Source: Anaerococcus vaginalis (lineage in GTDB: Bacteria; Bacillota; Clostridia; Tissierellales; Peptoniphilaceae). Taken from it: a stretch of 64,000 bases of DNA. A program made the position numbers and the translations under genes. Below are positions 60,871-64,000 of the stretch, in pieces. Position 1 is the stretch's first letter. Every line of letters begins with the position of its first letter. The stretch lies in assembly GCF_000307225.1 (NCBI RefSeq), contig NZ_HE978620.1, positions 12,904 through 76,903 of the forward strand, read 5' to 3'. The notes under the pieces are model-generated. The model was not told where the DNA came from, made no database searches, and saw only the letters and a list, made by a program, of their open reading frames with translations.

Positions 60871-61284
60871 TTACTGATCCATAATTTCTGATAAGTTTAC
60901 TTCAACATCACCAATATAATCATTCCAATTATCCAAATCCCATATTTCTATATTTGAATTATTGCCGATTATAATAGCTTCTTTATTCAAATTGGCATAA
61001 TCGCGTAATTGCTTATTTAATAAAACTCGCCCTTGTTTATCCAAATAAGCCTTGATAGTGGAAGAAAAAAACAATCTTTTCATCGCCCTATTGTTTTTGT
61101 TTTGGTAGGATAATTCTTCGTACTTTTTTGCACGTTTTTCAAACTCTTCAATAGTATATAAAATTAATGAGCGTTCTGGGCCCTTTGTTACATAAAATTC
61201 ATTACCAAGCTCATCCCTAAATTCACTTGGCATCATTATTCTATTTTTAGAATCTAATTTGTGAATGAATTCTCCTAGAAACAT
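60871..61284 (-). CDS. mraZ: Transcriptional regulator MraZ
   Basis: MraZ is a ring-shaped AbrB-like regulator of the division and wall cluster. The 137-aa protein starts MFLGEFIHKLDSKNRIMMPSEF, with a second half-repeat at AYLDKQGRVLLNKQLRDYA. Each repeat carries the D-x-x-x-R DNA-binding pattern. The start is the ATG at 61284 behind AGAAGG; an in-frame ATG at 61311 would lie inside the operator and is rejected. It is first in the cluster and has its own binding boxes just upstream. Confidence 0.96.
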   Translation of the reverse strand: MFLGEFIHKLDSKNRIMMPSEFRDELGNEFYVTKGPERSLILYTIEEFEKRAKKYEELSYQNKNNRAMKRLFFSSTIKAYLDKQGRVLLNKQLRDYANLNKEAIIIGNNSNIEIWDLDNWNDYIGDVEVNLSEIMDQ

Positions 61285-61287
61285 AAC

Positions 61288-61311
61288 CCACCTTCTACCA
61301 CTTATTTCCAC
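61288..61311 (-). promoter_or_regulatory. MraZ operator: three GTGG boxes at 10-base spacing
   Basis: On the minus strand GTGG occurs at 61311-61308, 61301-61298 and 61291-61288, an exact 10-base period that puts all boxes on one face of the helix. A degenerate GGTGA precedes them. This matches the known direct-repeat operators of MraZ. It lies between the promoter and the mraZ start, overlapping the ribosome site. Confidence 0.85.
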
Positions 61312-61320
61312 TTCACCTAT

Positions 61321-61349
61321 ATTTTATACTAAAATCTTTAAATTGTAAA
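61321..61349 (-). promoter_or_regulatory. mraZ cluster promoter
   Basis: On the minus strand TTTACA (61344-61349), a 17-base spacer and TAAAAT (61321-61326), just upstream of the MraZ boxes. Confidence 0.75.
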
Positions 61350-61455
61350 GGAAAATAAAATTTATTTTTTTATTAGACTTATTAATTTTTAAAAATTTTT
61401 CATTTATTTTCAAAAAAGTGGTTTAATTTCCCAAAATAAAAATCGTAAACAAAAA

Positions 61456-61471
61456 AACAGCCGAAGCTGTT
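61456..61471 (-). terminator. lgt terminator
   Basis: On the minus strand AACAGC-TTCG-GCTGTT, a stem with a stable UUCG tetraloop, followed by TTTTTTGTTT. It overlaps the corrected lgt stop codon, which supports the corrected gene end. Confidence 0.92.
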
Positions 61472-62231
61472 TAATTTTTTCTATATGGTTTTAAATTTAT
61501 ATTTTTATATTTTACAAATAAATAGATTCCTAAAATTAAATATATTACACTTGTAAGCTGTGCCATTCTAATTGGGCCAACCATTAGTGAATCTGTTCTA
61601 AGTCCTTCTACAAAAAATCTCAAAATTCCATAAGCAATAAAATAAATTGATGTTTGTATTCCTTTTTTTGGATTTTTTTCCTATAATTTATTAAAAATAA
61701 AAATATTAAAAAATCTCCCATTGATTCATATAAAAATGTTGGATGAACTTTTACTCCATCTACTATTATGGCCCAAGGCAAATTTGTTGGCGTACCATGA
61801 GCTTCTCCATTTACAAAATTTCCCCATCTTCCAATTGCTTGACCAAATGCTAAAGATGGTGCCAAAATGTCTAGTAAATCTATTAGGGGAATTTCTTTTT
61901 TCTTGGCATAAAAATATAAACCTATGATTGCAAATAAAATTCCACCGTGTATAGCAAGTCCTCCTGCTCTAAAATTTAAAATTTGAATAGGATTATTTTT
62001 GTACATATCCCATTCAAAAATCACATACCAAGTTCTTGCTCCAATTATCGCTATAGGCAAAATTACAAAAAGCATATCATAAACGAAGTCTTCTCCAAAA
62101 CCTCTTTTTACAAATTCTTTTTGGGCAAATTTTGCTCCTATTAGCACTCCTGTGATTATTAATATTGCATACCAATAAATATCTATACCAAAAATAGAAA
62201 AAGCTACCCTATCAATATTAAAATTTAACAT
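61471..62231 (-). CDS. lgt: Prolipoprotein diacylglyceryl transferase (Lgt)
   Basis: Lgt adds a diacylglyceryl group to the lipobox cysteine of prolipoproteins in the membrane. The signature RWGNFVNGEAHG is intact near residue 134, with RAGGLAIHGG upstream. A frame break in the A7 runs near 61660-61680 removes the last membrane segments; one base restores PKKGIQTSIYFIAYGILRFF, VEGLRTDSLMVGPIRMAQLT and the end PYRKN with a stop at 61471-61473. Restored length is 253 aa, normal for Lgt. It follows yebC by one base. Confidence 0.93.
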
Positions 62232-62232
62232 A

Positions 62233-62970
62233 TTATTCTTCTATATTATCTGGAACATTCCAATTTGTATAAACTTCTTGAACATCGTCATTATCTTCAA
62301 GAGCATCTATCAATTTCATTATTTGTTTATTGTTAGATTCTTGTGCATCAATTAAGTTGTCTGCTAGATATGAAATATCTGCTTTTGAAATTTTATAGTT
62401 TGATTTTTTTATTCCATCAAGTACATTTTGAAAATCTTCTACACTTGTAATTATTTGATAAACATCATCTTCATCAGAAACATCTTCTGCTCCAAGATCA
62501 ATAACTTCTAACATCAATTCATCAAAATCAATTCCATTTTTTTCGATTTCAATAAGACCTTTTCTATTGAACATAAACATTACTGATCCATCTGTTCCAA
62601 GATTTCCACCATTTTTGTCAAAAATGTGTCTAATATCTGGAGCTGTCCTATTTTTATTGTCTGTTAGGCAATCTACGATCACAGCAACTCCATCTTTTGC
62701 ATATCCTTCATAAATTATTCTTTCAAAATTTGCTCCGTTTGTGTCGCCACTTGCTTTTTTTATAGCTCTTTCTATATTATCATTTGGCATATTTTCTGCT
62801 TTTGCCTTATCTATTGCTGCTTTTAAGGCTGGATTATAATCTGGATTATCTCCACCTTCTCTTACTGCAACTGAAATATTCCTACCTAATTTTGTAAAAA
62901 TTTTTCCACGTCTTGCATCTTCACTACCTTTTTTATTTTTAATTTTGCTCCACTTATTATGTCCTGACAT
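62233..62970 (-). CDS. yebC: YebC/PmpR family DNA-binding regulator
   Basis: The 245-aa protein starts MSGHNKWSKIKNKKGSEDARRGKIF, the family hallmark, and contains DNIERAIKKASGD and YEGYAKDGVAVIVDCLTDNKNRT. YebC/TACO1 proteins were described as transcription regulators; recent work links the family to translation of proline-rich stretches. The start at 62970 follows AGGAGG. It ends one base before lgt. Confidence 0.95.
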   Translation of the reverse strand: MSGHNKWSKIKNKKGSEDARRGKIFTKLGRNISVAVREGGDNPDYNPALKAAIDKAKAENMPNDNIERAIKKASGDTNGANFERIIYEGYAKDGVAVIVDCLTDNKNRTAPDIRHIFDKNGGNLGTDGSVMFMFNRKGLIEIEKNGIDFDELMLEVIDLGAEDVSDEDDVYQIITSVEDFQNVLDGIKKSNYKISKADISYLADNLIDAQESNNKQIMKLIDALEDNDDVQEVYTNWNVPDNIEE

Positions 62971-62984
62971 ACTTCCTCCTATTT

Positions 62985-63630
62985 TTAATCTTCATATAAC
63001 ATTATTTCATCAATTTTTTCTATTTTTATATTTGATGAAGTCATATCAATAAGTTTTTTCTTAAAATTTTCAAATTCATCTTTTCTAATATATAAATTTA
63101 TTCTAACATTTTCAAGAAAGTTCTTTTCTATAATAATATAATTTTCTTCATTTAGAAAGTTTTCTATTATTCCAAGTAAATTATAATCAAAAATTATTTT
63201 ACTTTCTATAAAAATTTTTCTATAGGTAATTTTTCCATCTAAGCAATCGGAAACACCTTTTGTATATGCCCTTACAAGTCCACCCTTGCCAAGTTTTTTT
63301 CCTCCAAAATATCTTGTAACAACTGCTACAAGGTTAAAAAGTTTTCTTTTTCTAAAACCGAAAGCATAGGAAGACCTGCTGATCCTTGGGGCTCTCCATC
63401 ATCGGAATATCTTTTATTTCTGGCTTTTCATTTATTATATAGGCATGGCAATTGTGAGTTGCATCCTTATATTTTTCTTTGATTTTTTCAATAAATGAGA
63501 TAGCTTCATCTTCTGATTCCACATATTTTATATTTGTGATAAAGACTGATTTTTCTATTTCAAACTCATCTTTAATCTCGCCTTTTATAGTTTTATAATT
63601 TTCGCTAATTTTTCTCGATATATCTCTCAT
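62985..63630 (-). CDS. yigZ: YigZ/IMPACT family protein
   Basis: The minus strand encodes a UPF0029/IMPACT protein broken twice by missing bases (near 63344 and near 63405). Restored, it reads MRDISRKISENYKTIKGE, then ATHNCHAYI, RYSDDGEPQGSAGLPMLSVL, VAVVTRYFGGKKLGKGGLVR and a C-terminal ferredoxin-like domain ending LYED, about 215 aa. This is the normal YigZ layout with the RYFGGxKLGxGGLxRAY signature. Its function is uncertain; the eukaryotic homologue IMPACT inhibits Gcn2. The start at 63630 overlaps the upstream hflX end by 26 bases. Confidence 0.88.
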
Positions 63631-64000
63631 ATTTATTGTAATCTTTCTTTGAAATATCAAATTCTAAAATAGATGAATTTTCATCATAATCTTTCTTGTC
63701 TATATCATAATTTGTCATTATATAATCTAAAATTTTCCCATCACTATAAGGAATTTTCATAGAAACTTTTATATAGCCATCTTTTATAACATCAACAATT
63801 TTTTCCTTTAATCTTATAATATCTTCATCATTTTTTGCTGAAATATAAATTTTTTCTTCCTTGCTTTTATAACCCAAAAGAAACATTTCATTTTCTATTT
63901 TATCTATTTTATTAAAAACATAAAGAATTTTTTTATTTCCAATATCAATATCATCCAAAGCCTTATCAATTGTATTTAGTTGGGTTTCTATATCATATGA
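63605..64000 (-). CDS. hflX: GTPase HflX (N-terminus off the right edge)
   Basis: Only the last 131 or so residues are in the window. They contain the G4 motif in ILYVFNKIDKIE, the G5-like IYISAKNDEDI, and the small HflX C-terminal domain (VSMKIPYSDGKILDYIM) ending YNKYERYIEKN. HflX binds 50S subunits and splits stalled or stress-inactivated ribosomes. The reading frame runs to position 64000 without a start, so the G1-G3 motifs lie outside. HflX rather than another GTPase is judged from the C-terminal domain. Confidence 0.8.
   Translation of the reverse strand, partial: SYDIETQLNTIDKALDDIDIGNKKILYVFNKIDKIENEMFLLGYKSKEEKIYISAKNDEDIIRLKEKIVDVIKDGYIKVSMKIPYSDGKILDYIMTNYDIDKKDYDENSSILEFDISKKDYNKYERYIEKN

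Noticed and set aside
1-64000. Prophage, plasmid or restriction/toxin systems
   Set aside because: No integrase, phage structural, replication-initiation, methylase, nuclease or toxin-antitoxin signature was seen on either strand.

Overview
The window comes from a strongly AT-rich, anaerobic, low-GC Gram-positive bacterium. The evidence is Shine-Dalgarno sites of the AGGAGG type, a class III (oxygen-sensitive) ribonucleotide reductase with its activase, a SCIFF ranthipeptide with its radical-SAM maturase, CtsR and HrcA/CIRCE heat-shock control, and a RecD2-type helicase. Taken together these fit Clostridia/Tissierellia (for example a Peptoniphilaceae member). That placement is inference, because no 16S rRNA is present and no search was run.

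The DNA is almost entirely coding and most genes lie on the minus strand; no gene-free stretch exceeds 300 bases. Running from right to left in the direction of transcription: hflX (partial)-yigZ-yebC-lgt; the division and cell-wall cluster mraZ-rsmH-ftsL-mraY-murD-murG-ftsQ-ftsZ, continuing into nrdR; rarA-asnS-leuS; then a small plus-strand island (46.6-48.6 kb) with a membrane HIRAN protein and a degenerate AlaX-like protein; comEC-holA; rpsT (plus); lepB-lepA; hemW; the CIRCE-controlled hrcA-grpE-dnaK-dnaJ-mtaB operon; tRNA-Thr (plus) and an unknown membrane protein; tex-crr-proS-(thioredoxin-like)-fba; rho; rpmE-prmC-prfA-cation exporter-sua5-upp-murA-recD2-comF; a plus-strand block (PLP decarboxylase, scfA, scfB); a long lipoteichoic-acid-synthase-like sulfatase; an LCP-apt operon; the CtsR-controlled cbpA-like-clpB operon; the NrdR-controlled nrdD-nrdG operon; and lemA cut by the left edge.

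Several circuits are closed inside the window. The NrdR regulator gene and NrdR boxes on nrdD are both here. hrcA sits behind its own CIRCE operator. mraZ has three GTGG boxes at exact 10-base spacing in its own promoter region. A CtsR site controls the ClpB operon, although ctsR itself is not seen.

The most conspicuous global feature is about 31 single-base frame breaks in about 22 genes, many of them essential (prfA, rsmH, murD, ftsQ, holA, lgt, grpE). Every one is repaired by adding one A or T to a homopolymer. This one-directional pattern points to homopolymer undercalling in the source sequence, not gene decay, so these loci are annotated as whole genes with the break noted. The more biologically interesting candidates are a thioredoxin-fold protein with both active-site cysteines replaced by serine, a probable zinc-less alanyl-tRNA-editing homologue, a membrane-anchored coiled-coil HIRAN protein, two long palindromic intergenic elements that share end sequences, a family of look-alike hairpin terminators, and a contracted division cluster.
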